A DNA stretch of 7,292 nt from Gammaproteobacteria bacterium (lineage in GTDB: Bacteria > Pseudomonadota > Gammaproteobacteria > SURF-13): NCBI GenBank assembly GCA_023487615.1, contig JAMDBH010000006.1, forward strand, positions 1-7,292, in the 5' to 3' direction. The translations under genes and the position numbers were made by a program. The notes beneath the pieces were generated by a model that was not told the origin of the DNA, did no database searches, and saw only the letters and a list, made by a program, of their open reading frames with translations. The stretch's first letter is position 1. Each line of letters starts with the position of its first letter. This document shows, one piece after another, positions 1-4,774 of the stretch.

Positions 1-338
1 TAGGGATTGCCGAGGCCAAGACATGGACGGCGCATCCCTGCGCGAGTTTCGCCAACCTGTTTGCGTTTGCGGCGGTGAGATGGACTATTTCATTGCCTGA
101 GACAGCCATCGGTTACCTGTGGGCGTGGGTGGAAAACCAGACAACGGCCGCAATGAAATTGATACCATTGGGGCAAAGCGCCGGCCAGCGACTGCTCTCC
201 CGTGCCATCGAGATCATCCCCGCAGCGGTGCAACAGGGATTGCAGATTGCCGATGACGAAATCGGCACGTTTGCGCCGGGACTGGCCCTGGCGAGCGCCC
301 GCCACGAAACCCAATACACCCGCTTGTTTCGCTCATGA
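1..338 (+). CDS. ureF: Urease accessory protein UreF (3' part; start lies before the window)
   Basis: UreF works in the cytoplasm with UreD/UreH and UreG to load nickel into the urease active site; in the family it modulates the UreG GTPase within the UreDFG complex. The frame is open from base 3 with no start of its own in the window, so this is the C-terminal part only: 111 residues, against roughly 220-240 for a usual UreF. Family features visible are the helical stretch with [10 protein letters not shown], then [17 protein letters not shown], and the very typical C-terminal end [18 protein letters not shown] at 75 opens a shorter frame, but the family homology runs upstream of it, so it is not the real start. 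The stop overlaps the ureG start (ATGA, 335-338), which implies translational coupling in one operon. Identification is firm; only the missing N-terminus is unknown. Confidence 0.95.
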   Translation, partial: GIAEAKTWTAHPCASFANLFAFAAVRWTISLPETAIGYLWAWVENQTTAAMKLIPLGQSAGQRLLSRAIEIIPAAVQQGLQIADDEIGTFAPGLALASARHETQYTRLFRS

Positions 339-961
339 GCGCCATTTCCACACGCACCATAAAGTCACCGTTACGGATTGGGGTGGGCGGCCCGGTCGGC
401 TCCGGCAAGACCGCGCTGGTGGACGCCCTGTGCAAGCGGCTACGGGAGCGTTATCAGATCGCCGTCGTCACCAACGACATCTATACTTACGAGGACGCCC
501 AGTTTTTAATCCGCAGCGGCGCGCTGGCCGAGGAGCGCATCATCGGCGTAGAGACCGGCGGCTGCCCGCACACCGCCATCCGCGAAGACGCCTCGATGAA
601 TCTCGCGGCGGTAGCGCAGTTGAGTCAACGCTTTCCCGATCTCGACATGGTGATGGTGGAGAGCGGCGGCGATAATCTCGCGGCCACCTTCAGTCCTGAA
701 CTTTCCGACCTCACGCTCTACGTCATTGATGTCGCGGCGGGCGACAAGATCCCGCGCAAGGGCGGCCCCGGCATCACCAAGTCCGATTTATTAATCATCA
801 ACAAGATTGATTTGGCCCCTTACGTCGGAGCCTCGCTCGAAGTCATGGAGCGCGACGCGCGCAAGATGCGCGGCGAACGGCCCTTTATGTTCACCAATCT
901 CAAAACCGGCGCAGGGCTGGCGGAGGTCGAAGTCTTCATCATCAAACAGGGGCTACTCTAA
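335..961 (+). CDS. ureG: Urease accessory GTPase UreG (nickel insertion)
   Basis: UreG is the cytoplasmic SIMIBI-class GTPase that delivers nickel to apo-urease, powered by GTP hydrolysis, together with UreE, UreF and UreD/H. The 208 residues are the usual family length and the protein is complete. Visible motifs: P-loop GPVGSGKT (residues 19-26), the [10 protein letters not shown] segment (46-55), [14 protein letters not shown] (72-85) containing the nickel-binding Cys-Pro-His at 77-79, [15 protein letters not shown] (109-123), and the guanine-specificity motif NKID (156-159). The C-terminus, ending in KQGLL, resembles the family's usual end. The start ATG lies inside the ureF stop (4-base overlap), so translation is probably coupled. 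No key residue is missing. It is the last gene of the urease cluster here; the next gene on this strand starts 346 bases downstream under a separate promoter. Confidence 0.98.
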   Translation: MSAISTRTIKSPLRIGVGGPVGSGKTALVDALCKRLRERYQIAVVTNDIYTYEDAQFLIRSGALAEERIIGVETGGCPHTAIREDASMNLAAVAQLSQRFPDLDMVMVESGGDNLAATFSPELSDLTLYVIDVAAGDKIPRKGGPGITKSDLLIINKIDLAPYVGASLEVMERDARKMRGERPFMFTNLKTGAGLAEVEVFIIKQGLL

Positions 962-977
962 GCGTAATCGGCCCCTG
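947..977 (+). other. Hairpin across the ureG stop codon
   Basis: A perfect 7-bp GC-rich stem, CAGGGGC (947-953) with GCCCCTG (971-977), encloses a 17-base loop containing the ureG stop codon. No T-run follows, so it is not a standard factor-independent terminator. It could protect the 3' end of the ure mRNA, act as a pause site, or be chance. Confidence 0.25.
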
Positions 978-1049
978 CCCTACGAAACCATTTCTAACGG
1001 CGTCTTCTTCGTGTCGATAGGAAAAGTTTTTTAACCTACCTCTAGTCTT

Positions 1050-1111
1050 GCGGTTCGCACCAGCGGGTGAAAACCGCGGGAGCGCCTCAAAGATTTACCC
1101 CTCCGTTTTTT
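1050..1111 (+). terminator. Possible weak terminator of the urease operon
   Basis: A hairpin at 1050-1077 has an outer stem GCGGTT/AACCGC, a 2x2 internal loop, an inner stem CACC/GGTG and a 4-base loop. A run of six T follows only at 1106-1111, 28 bases beyond the stem. A poorer alternative stem (CGGGAG near 1077 with CTCCG near 1101, one bulge) would sit directly before that T-run. The two stems share base 1077 and neither arrangement is convincing alone, but this is the only terminator-like structure between ureG and the next promoter. Confidence 0.3.
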
Positions 1112-1131
1112 GATCCTCCATCTTATTTTTG

Positions 1132-1148
1132 TGCCTCAAATAAGTGCA
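1132..1148 (+). promoter_or_regulatory. NtrC-like enhancer site 1a (upstream of the porin gene)
   Basis: TGCCTCAAATAAGTGCA matches 9 of the 12 fixed positions of the NtrC consensus TGCACC-N5-GGTGCA. Its centre lies about 131 bases before the predicted sigma-54 start site, a normal enhancer position. It is paired with a second site 31 bp downstream, about three helical turns, so both face the same side of the DNA. Confidence 0.55.
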
Positions 1149-1162
1149 TTGGGCACGCGTTG

Positions 1163-1179
1163 TGCCTCATAAAGGTGCG
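1163..1179 (+). promoter_or_regulatory. NtrC-like enhancer site 1b (upstream of the porin gene)
   Basis: TGCCTCATAAAGGTGCG matches 9 of the 12 fixed positions of TGCACC-N5-GGTGCA, with a perfect GGTGC right half. Its centre is about 100 bases before the predicted start site. It also resembles site 1a (both begin GTGCCTCA when the preceding base is included), so the two form an imperfect direct repeat with a 31-bp period. Confidence 0.6.
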
Positions 1180-1222
1180 CCGGAGCCCTCGTTGATTCGC
1201 CTTGGAAATTCCTAACTTCTTA

Positions 1223-1236
1223 TTTTACATATAAAA
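1223..1236. repeat. AT-rich near-palindrome before the first -24/-12 promoter
   Basis: TTTTACATATAAAA is symmetric at all but one base pair. It sits between the NtrC-like pair and the -24 element. A perfect palindrome of the same length occupies the equivalent place at 2506-2519. It could be a bendable or protein-bound spacer, but no known factor consensus is clearly matched. Confidence 0.4.
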
Positions 1237-1244
1237 GATTAACA

Positions 1245-1259
1245 TGGCATGGAAGCTGC
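1245..1259 (+). promoter_or_regulatory. Sigma-54 (-24/-12) promoter of the porin gene
   Basis: TGGCATGGAAGCTGC fits the sigma-54 consensus TGGCACG-N4-TTGC. The invariant GG (1246-1247) and GC (1258-1259) have exactly the required spacing. The predicted start is near 1271, giving a leader of about 37 bases before the ATG at 1308. Upstream NtrC-like sites at about -131 and -100 complete a standard nitrogen-regulated layout. The -12 element has C for the first T of TTGC. Confidence 0.8.
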
Positions 1260-1307
1260 GGAGTTTTAGCTCGATATTTATAACAACTTGATCTGGAGAC
1301 TTAAATC

Positions 1308-2399
1308 ATGAACTCAAAGAAATTAAAACTGCCCGTTTTCGCCTGTGTCTTAGCTCTAAGCCCTCTGCTTGCTGGCGCTGACGAGGCCGCCCCCGAAGAA
1401 GCCTCCGATTTTAGCCTCTCGGGTTACATAGATAGTTCCTATTATTATCTAACGGGCTCGGGCACCTTTACCAGCGGTGTGCCCACGCGTGCCTTTGATA
1501 GGAAACGTGAAAACCGCTTTGACCTACAAACCTTTGCGGTTACGGCATCTTATTTGCCTAAACAGGGCTTGGGCGGGCTGCTGGACTTGAATTTCGGCAA
1601 CGACGCCGATGTGATCGCGCCGTTTCATACCCCCGCCAATGATCAATTCGACATCCAGGCGGGCTACCTGCAATATGCTACCGGCCCGTTCACGGCTATC
1701 GCGGGCAAGTTTGTCACCCTGGCCGGCGCGGAGGTTATTAAAAGCCCCAGTGATGTGAATTTCAGCCGTTCCATTTTGTTTGGCTATGCCATTCCCTTTT
1801 CTCACACCGGGGCACGTCTAAGCTATGCCTTGAATGACAAGATGAGCTTTATGATCGGTCTGAACAAGGGCTGGGACGTGTTACAAGATAACAACTCCTC
1901 TAACACCATGGAGCTCGGCGCCTCACTGGGGCTTGCCGATTCCTTCACCCTGTTCCTGGACGCATACAGCGGCAAAGAACCCGGCAACACCGGAATCCAG
2001 GGCACGCGTAATTTGATTGATATGGTAGGTACTTATACTGTCAGCGACGCCTTGAGTTTGGTGCTCAACTATGACTACGCCAAACAGAGCGATGCTATCG
2101 ACGCAGGCCAGGATGCCACCTGGAGTGGCTTGGCCGCTTATGCCAATTATAAATTCAATGATAAATGGCGCCTCAGTTTGCGCGGCGAATACTTTGACGA
2201 TAAAGACGGCTATCGTACCGGTGTGGCCCAAAAGTGGAAGGAAGCCACCCTTACCTTGGCGTACCTGCCGAATGAGTCATTGGAATTCCGCGGCGAGGTG
2301 CGCGCTGATAAGTCGGATAAGAACGCTTTCCTCAATACGGACGGGACCACCGATAGTACACAGCGTTCCTTTGGGATAGAGGCCCTCATCAAGTTTTAG
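1308..2399 (+). CDS. Outer-membrane porin, BBP2/OmpL-like; probable urea or small-amide channel
   Basis: The protein is 363 residues and complete. It starts with a signal peptide (basic MNSKKLKL, hydrophobic core, likely cut after AGA at residue 24). The mature part is rich in alternating polar/aromatic strands and ends in a terminal Phe (ALIKF), the usual mark of BAM-inserted barrels. The stretch GKF at 133-135 through NFSRSILFGYAIPFSHTG (151-168) is typical of the putative beta-barrel porin-2 family (PF07642). ATG at 1308 has GGAG nine bases upstream. Predicted control is by sigma-54 and NtrC. The role as an outer-membrane path for urea is inferred from its place before urtA; Methylophilus methylotrophus has a comparable amide/urea-induced porin (FmdC) with an amide ABC transporter. 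Its own promoter and the fresh one at 2527 suggest it can be expressed separately from the next gene. Base composition looks more AT-rich than in the urt genes. Confidence 0.8.
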   Translation: MNSKKLKLPVFACVLALSPLLAGADEAAPEEASDFSLSGYIDSSYYYLTGSGTFTSGVPTRAFDRKRENRFDLQTFAVTASYLPKQGLGGLLDLNFGNDADVIAPFHTPANDQFDIQAGYLQYATGPFTAIAGKFVTLAGAEVIKSPSDVNFSRSILFGYAIPFSHTGARLSYALNDKMSFMIGLNKGWDVLQDNNSSNTMELGASLGLADSFTLFLDAYSGKEPGNTGIQGTRNLIDMVGTYTVSDALSLVLNYDYAKQSDAIDAGQDATWSGLAAYANYKFNDKWRLSLRGEYFDDKDGYRTGVAQKWKEATLTLAYLPNESLEFRGEVRADKSDKNAFLNTDGTTDSTQRSFGIEALIKF

Positions 2400-2413
2400 C
2401 CTTTGCCCCTTTG

Positions 2414-2430
2414 CGTTTCAAATAAGTGCA
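2414..2430 (+). promoter_or_regulatory. NtrC-like enhancer site 2a (upstream of the TIGR02001 gene)
   Basis: CGTTTCAAATAAGTGCA keeps a good right half (GTGCA) but a poor left half: 7 of 12 fixed positions of TGCACC-N5-GGTGCA. It is the in-register copy of site 1a, exactly 1282 bases downstream of it, and lies about 131 bases before the predicted start site. On sequence alone it would be marginal; position and pairing raise its likelihood. Confidence 0.4.
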
Positions 2431-2444
2431 TTGCGCCTTAGCGA

Positions 2445-2461
2445 GGCATCTAGATGGTGCA
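2445..2461 (+). promoter_or_regulatory. NtrC-like enhancer site 2b (upstream of the TIGR02001 gene)
   Basis: GGCATCTAGATGGTGCA matches 10 of the 12 fixed positions of TGCACC-N5-GGTGCA, the best of the four sites, with a perfect right half. Its centre is about 100 bases before the predicted start site and 31 bp from site 2a. It contains the exact palindrome CATCTAGATG (2447-2456). Confidence 0.65.
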
Positions 2462-2505
2462 CTGGAACCCCCATTAATTCTGGCTGTTACCACCTAACCG
2501 TTTAT

Positions 2506-2519
2506 TTTTCATATGAAAA
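2506..2519. repeat. Perfect 14-bp AT-rich palindrome before the second -24/-12 promoter
   Basis: TTTTCATATGAAAA is a perfect inverted repeat seven bases before the -24 element. It corresponds to the near-palindrome at 1223-1236. It may be an operator or a bend; no known binding protein can be named from the sequence. Confidence 0.5.
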
Positions 2520-2526
2520 TTTTTCA

Positions 2527-2541
2527 TGGCACGAAAGCTGC
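2527..2541 (+). promoter_or_regulatory. Sigma-54 (-24/-12) promoter of the TIGR02001 gene and probably urtA
   Basis: TGGCACGAAAGCTGC has a perfect TGGCACG -24 element and CTGC for the TTGC -12 element, with GG (2528-2529) and GC (2540-2541) at the required spacing. The predicted start is near 2553. Because only 39 bases without a terminator separate the following gene from urtA, this promoter probably drives both. It fits the consensus better than the copy at 1245. Confidence 0.85.
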
Positions 2542-2589
2542 CTAGCTCCAGTTCGATGTTTACAACAACTCGATCCGGAGACTTAAATC

Positions 2590-3393
2590 ATGAACTCAAA
2601 GAAATTAAAACTGCCCATTTTGGGACTGGCTACAGTGCTTGGCGCCGCCTCATCCCTGATGCTGTCCGGCACCGTGCGTGCGGATTTAACCGTTGAGACG
2701 GAAAATAAATCCACGACGGTGACTCCCGACCCTGCGTCCCCACACAAGCTCACCGGCAATATCGGCGTCTATTCCAAATACATTCTGCGTGGCATTACTA
2801 ACACGCCGGAAAACAACGAGCCCTCTATCCAAGGAGGCGTGGATTACACTCATGCAAGCGGATTCTATCTGGGCTATTGGGGATCCAACCTGGGTTACGC
2901 GGATCCAGGCAAATCCAACGGTTTTGAAAATGATTTCTATGGCGGCTACGCGGGCAGCGCAGGGCCGGTCACTTATTCCATAGGTCTCATTAAGTACATC
3001 TACCTCCATCTGGACAACTTTGATGGCCTGGAGGCGGTGGGTACTGTCGGTACCGGACCGGTCACCTTGGGCTTCAAATATTTGACCGACGACGTGGTGT
3101 GGGGTAATAAAGGCGACACCTATTGGACACTGGGTTACAAAACCGCCCTGCCGATGGATTTCAGCCTTGGCGCTACCTTGGGCTATTACGTCTATAAGGA
3201 CAGCGGGAAATACATCGCCAGCACCGTTGAGAATTCGGCCTTCCGCCATCTCGACCTCAACCTCTCGCACCCTATAGGCAATACTGGCGCAACGGCAGGC
3301 ATCACCTATGTGGTCGGCGGCAAGGATCGCAACGGCGTGAATCAAGACAACGATGTGGTCCTCAACATCGGTTATGGCTTTGATTTCAAATAG
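2590..3393 (+). CDS. TIGR02001 (Gcw_chp, PF09694) family outer-membrane protein
   Basis: The protein is 267 residues with a signal peptide (MNSKKLKLP start, likely cut after VRA at residue 31). The family's hallmark segment runs from about residue 58 to 101: YSKYILRG (61-68), EPSIQGGVDYTH (77-88) and SGFYLGYWGSNL (90-101). Alternating aromatic strands follow to the end, GYGFDFK, consistent with a small outer-membrane barrel. The family is common in Proteobacteria but has no established molecular function; from memory, members often lie near nitrogen genes such as glnK-amtB, which would fit here. ATG at 2590 has GGAG nine bases upstream. It shares its first nine residues and its whole control region with the porin at 1308, but the rest is unrelated to it. 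It sits 39 bases before urtA with no terminator between, so the two are probably co-transcribed. A role in urea or ammonium passage is inference. Confidence 0.85.
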   Translation: MNSKKLKLPILGLATVLGAASSLMLSGTVRADLTVETENKSTTVTPDPASPHKLTGNIGVYSKYILRGITNTPENNEPSIQGGVDYTHASGFYLGYWGSNLGYADPGKSNGFENDFYGGYAGSAGPVTYSIGLIKYIYLHLDNFDGLEAVGTVGTGPVTLGFKYLTDDVVWGNKGDTYWTLGYKTALPMDFSLGATLGYYVYKDSGKYIASTVENSAFRHLDLNLSHPIGNTGATAGITYVVGGKDRNGVNQDNDVVLNIGYGFDFK

Positions 3394-3432
3394 CCGGCGT
3401 TGGTCCCTTAACGAATATCCAAGAGGCTAATC

Positions 3433-4689
3433 ATGTTCCATAAAACATTGTTGACAAGCAGCGCGGCCGTATTCGCCGCGCTGCTGACTACATTGGCCGC
3501 CGGAACAGCAGTGGCCGAGGAGCCGCCGATCAAGGTCGGTATCCTGCACTCGCTGTCCGGCACCATGGCGATCAGCGAGACGTCGTTGAAAGACGTCGCG
3601 CTGATGACCATCGAGGAGATCAACAGTCAGGGCGGTGTATTGGGCCGCATGATTGAACCGGTGGTGGTGGATCCCGCCTCTAACTGGCCGCTGTTCGCGG
3701 AGAAGGCGCGCCAGTTGATTTCCCAGGACAAGGTCGCGGTGGTGTTCGGCTGCTGGACCTCGGTGTCGCGCAAATCGGTGCTGCCGGTGTTCGAGGAACT
3801 GAACGGCTTGCTGTTTTATCCAGTGCAATACGAAGGCGAGGAGCTTTCGCAAAACGTGTTCTACACCGGGGCGGCGCCGAATCAGCAGGCCATCCCGGCG
3901 GTGGAATATCTGATGGGTGAAGAGGGTGGCGGCGCCAAGCGCTTCTATCTGCTCGGCACCGATTATGTCTATCCGCGCACCACCAACAAAATCCTGCGCG
4001 CCTTCCTGAAGTCCAAGGGCGTGGCGGAGAAGGACATCGAAGAGGTGTATACGCCGTTCGGGCACAGCGACTATCAGACCATCGTCGGCAACATCAAGAA
4101 GTTCTCATCCGGCGGCAAGACCGCGGTGATCTCCACCATCAACGGCGATTCCAACGTGCCGTTCTACAAAGAGCTGGGTAACGCGGGCTTGAAGGCCACC
4201 GACGTGCCGGTCATCGCCTTCTCGGTGGGTGAAGAAGAGCTGCGCGGCATAGACACCAAACCGCTGGTCGGTCATCTCGCGGCATGGAATTATTTCATGT
4301 CTGTCAAGAGCCCGGAAAACGACGCCTTTATAGCCAAGTGGAAGGCCTATGTGAAGAAGAATAATTTGCCCGGCGGCGACAAGCGCGTCACCAATGATCC
4401 GATGGAGGCCACCTATGTCGGCATCCACATGTGGGCCAACGCGGTCAAAAAGGCGGGCAGCACCGATGTGGACGCGGTGCGCAAGGCGATGGCGGGTCAG
4501 ACCTTCAAGGCGCCGTCCGGCTTCGTGTTGAAGATGGATGAGACCAATCATCATCTGTGGAAACCGGTGATGATCGGCGAGGTGCAGGACAACGGCCAGT
4601 TCGACATCGTCTGGAAGACCAGCGGGCCGATCCGCGCCCAGCCCTGGAGTCCCTACATTCCCGGCAACGAGAAGAAATCAGACAAGTAA
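3433..4689 (+). CDS. urtA: Urea ABC transporter, periplasmic urea-binding protein UrtA
   Basis: UrtA captures urea in the periplasm and hands it to the UrtBC permease. The 418 residues form a complete protein of the expected size, starting with a signal peptide (likely cut after AVA at residue 28) and then KVGILHSLSGTMAISE (34-49), the typical beginning of the UrtA/AmiC-like branch of the Leu/Ile/Val-binding family. Other family stretches are FGCWTSVSRKSVLPVFE, LFYPVQYEG, INGDSNVPFYKELGN, HLAAWNYF and NHHLWKPVMIGE. A short-chain amide binder of the FmdD type is the main alternative, but adjacent urease genes favour urea. ATG at 3433 has AAGAGG six bases upstream. A strong hairpin terminator lies between it and urtB, probably making the binding protein more abundant than the membrane parts. 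It is likely expressed from the sigma-54 promoter at 2527. Confidence 0.96.
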   Translation: MFHKTLLTSSAAVFAALLTTLAAGTAVAEEPPIKVGILHSLSGTMAISETSLKDVALMTIEEINSQGGVLGRMIEPVVVDPASNWPLFAEKARQLISQDKVAVVFGCWTSVSRKSVLPVFEELNGLLFYPVQYEGEELSQNVFYTGAAPNQQAIPAVEYLMGEEGGGAKRFYLLGTDYVYPRTTNKILRAFLKSKGVAEKDIEEVYTPFGHSDYQTIVGNIKKFSSGGKTAVISTINGDSNVPFYKELGNAGLKATDVPVIAFSVGEEELRGIDTKPLVGHLAAWNYFMSVKSPENDAFIAKWKAYVKKNNLPGGDKRVTNDPMEATYVGIHMWANAVKKAGSTDVDAVRKAMAGQTFKAPSGFVLKMDETNHHLWKPVMIGEVQDNGQFDIVWKTSGPIRAQPWSPYIPGNEKKSDK

Positions 4690-4725
4690 TATCTCTCCCA
4701 AAAAAAAGCGCATTGACGTATGTTT

Positions 4726-4761
4726 AGGCCGGGAAGAAGTTGAGTCCCGGCCTTGTTTTTT
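4726..4761 (+). terminator. Factor-independent terminator between urtA and urtB
   Basis: A perfect 9-bp stem, AGGCCGGGA (4726-4734) with TCCCGGCCT (4745-4753), has a 10-base loop and is followed by TGTTTTTT. It ends only 13 bases before the likely urtB start. As urtB has no visible promoter of its own, the structure probably works as a partial terminator that raises urtA output over urtBC. Confidence 0.9.
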
Positions 4762-4774
4762 GTTCGCACGGAAA

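Larger units (their letters stand above)
962..1307. other. 346-base non-coding region between ureG and the porin gene
   Basis: No convincing gene is present. The first part (962 to about 1130) holds weak hairpins after ureG that might end the urease transcript. From about 1132 onward it is a control region: two NtrC-like sites, an AT-rich near-palindrome, a sigma-54 promoter and a 37-base leader with a GGAG ribosome binding site. The part from about 1136 onward is a diverged copy of the region ahead of the gene at 2590. Confidence 0.8.
1136..1334 (+). repeat. Copy 1 of a duplicated control, leader and signal-start cassette
   Basis: This stretch aligns base for base, with no net insertion or deletion, to 2418-2616 (offset 1282). 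Sixteen bases at the upstream end (1136-1151) and 40 bases at the downstream end (1295-1334) are identical to copy 2. The latter run covers the ribosome binding site, start codon and first nine codons. Between them the copies have diverged, but the NtrC-like right halves and sigma-54 elements remain. Homology stops abruptly inside the signal peptide coding region. Confidence 0.85.
2400..2589. other. 190-base control region between the two outer-membrane genes
   Basis: No gene and no clear terminator hairpin is visible after the porin stop, so some read-through from the upstream transcript is possible. The stretch holds the second pair of NtrC-like sites, an AT-rich palindrome, the second sigma-54 promoter and a 37-base leader ending in GGAG plus nine bases before the ATG. 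Confidence 0.8.
2418..2616 (+). repeat. Copy 2 of the duplicated control, leader and signal-start cassette
   Basis: This is the in-register partner of 1136-1334. The last 40 bases (2577-2616) are identical to 1295-1334, and 16 bases at 2418-2433 are identical to 1136-1151. Start codons, ribosome binding sites, promoters and NtrC-like sites all keep the same 1282-base offset. Confidence 0.85.

Noticed and set aside
75..338. GTG at 75 as the start of a small separate gene
   Set aside because: The same frame is open and UreF-like upstream to the window edge, so this is internal to ureF.
202..675. 157-residue + strand frame across the ureF-ureG junction
   Set aside because: It overlaps two firmly identified genes in another frame and is Arg-rich low-complexity sequence typical of an out-of-frame reading.
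807..1034. 75-residue frame running from ureG into the following gap
   Set aside because: Most of it is an alternative frame of ureG, and the tail after the ureG stop has no family features or ribosome binding site.
2686..3345. 219-residue open frame on the - strand
   Set aside because: It lies wholly opposite the TIGR02001 gene, shows no family motif and has no promoter or ribosome binding site; it is a shadow of the coding strand.
3394..3432. Possible promoter or terminator between the TIGR02001 gene and urtA
   Set aside because: The 39 bases hold only a short GCCGGC palindrome without T-run and no -24/-12 or clear -35/-10 pair, so co-transcription is the simpler reading.
3427..4065. 212-residue open frame on the - strand
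   Set aside because: It is antisense to urtA, rich in His/Arg/Gln as expected from reversed GC-rich codons, with no recognisable domain.
4760..4774. TTG at 4760 as the urtB start
   Set aside because: It falls inside the terminator T-run and lacks a ribosome binding site; the ATG pair at 4775/4778 gives a normal signal-like N-terminus.
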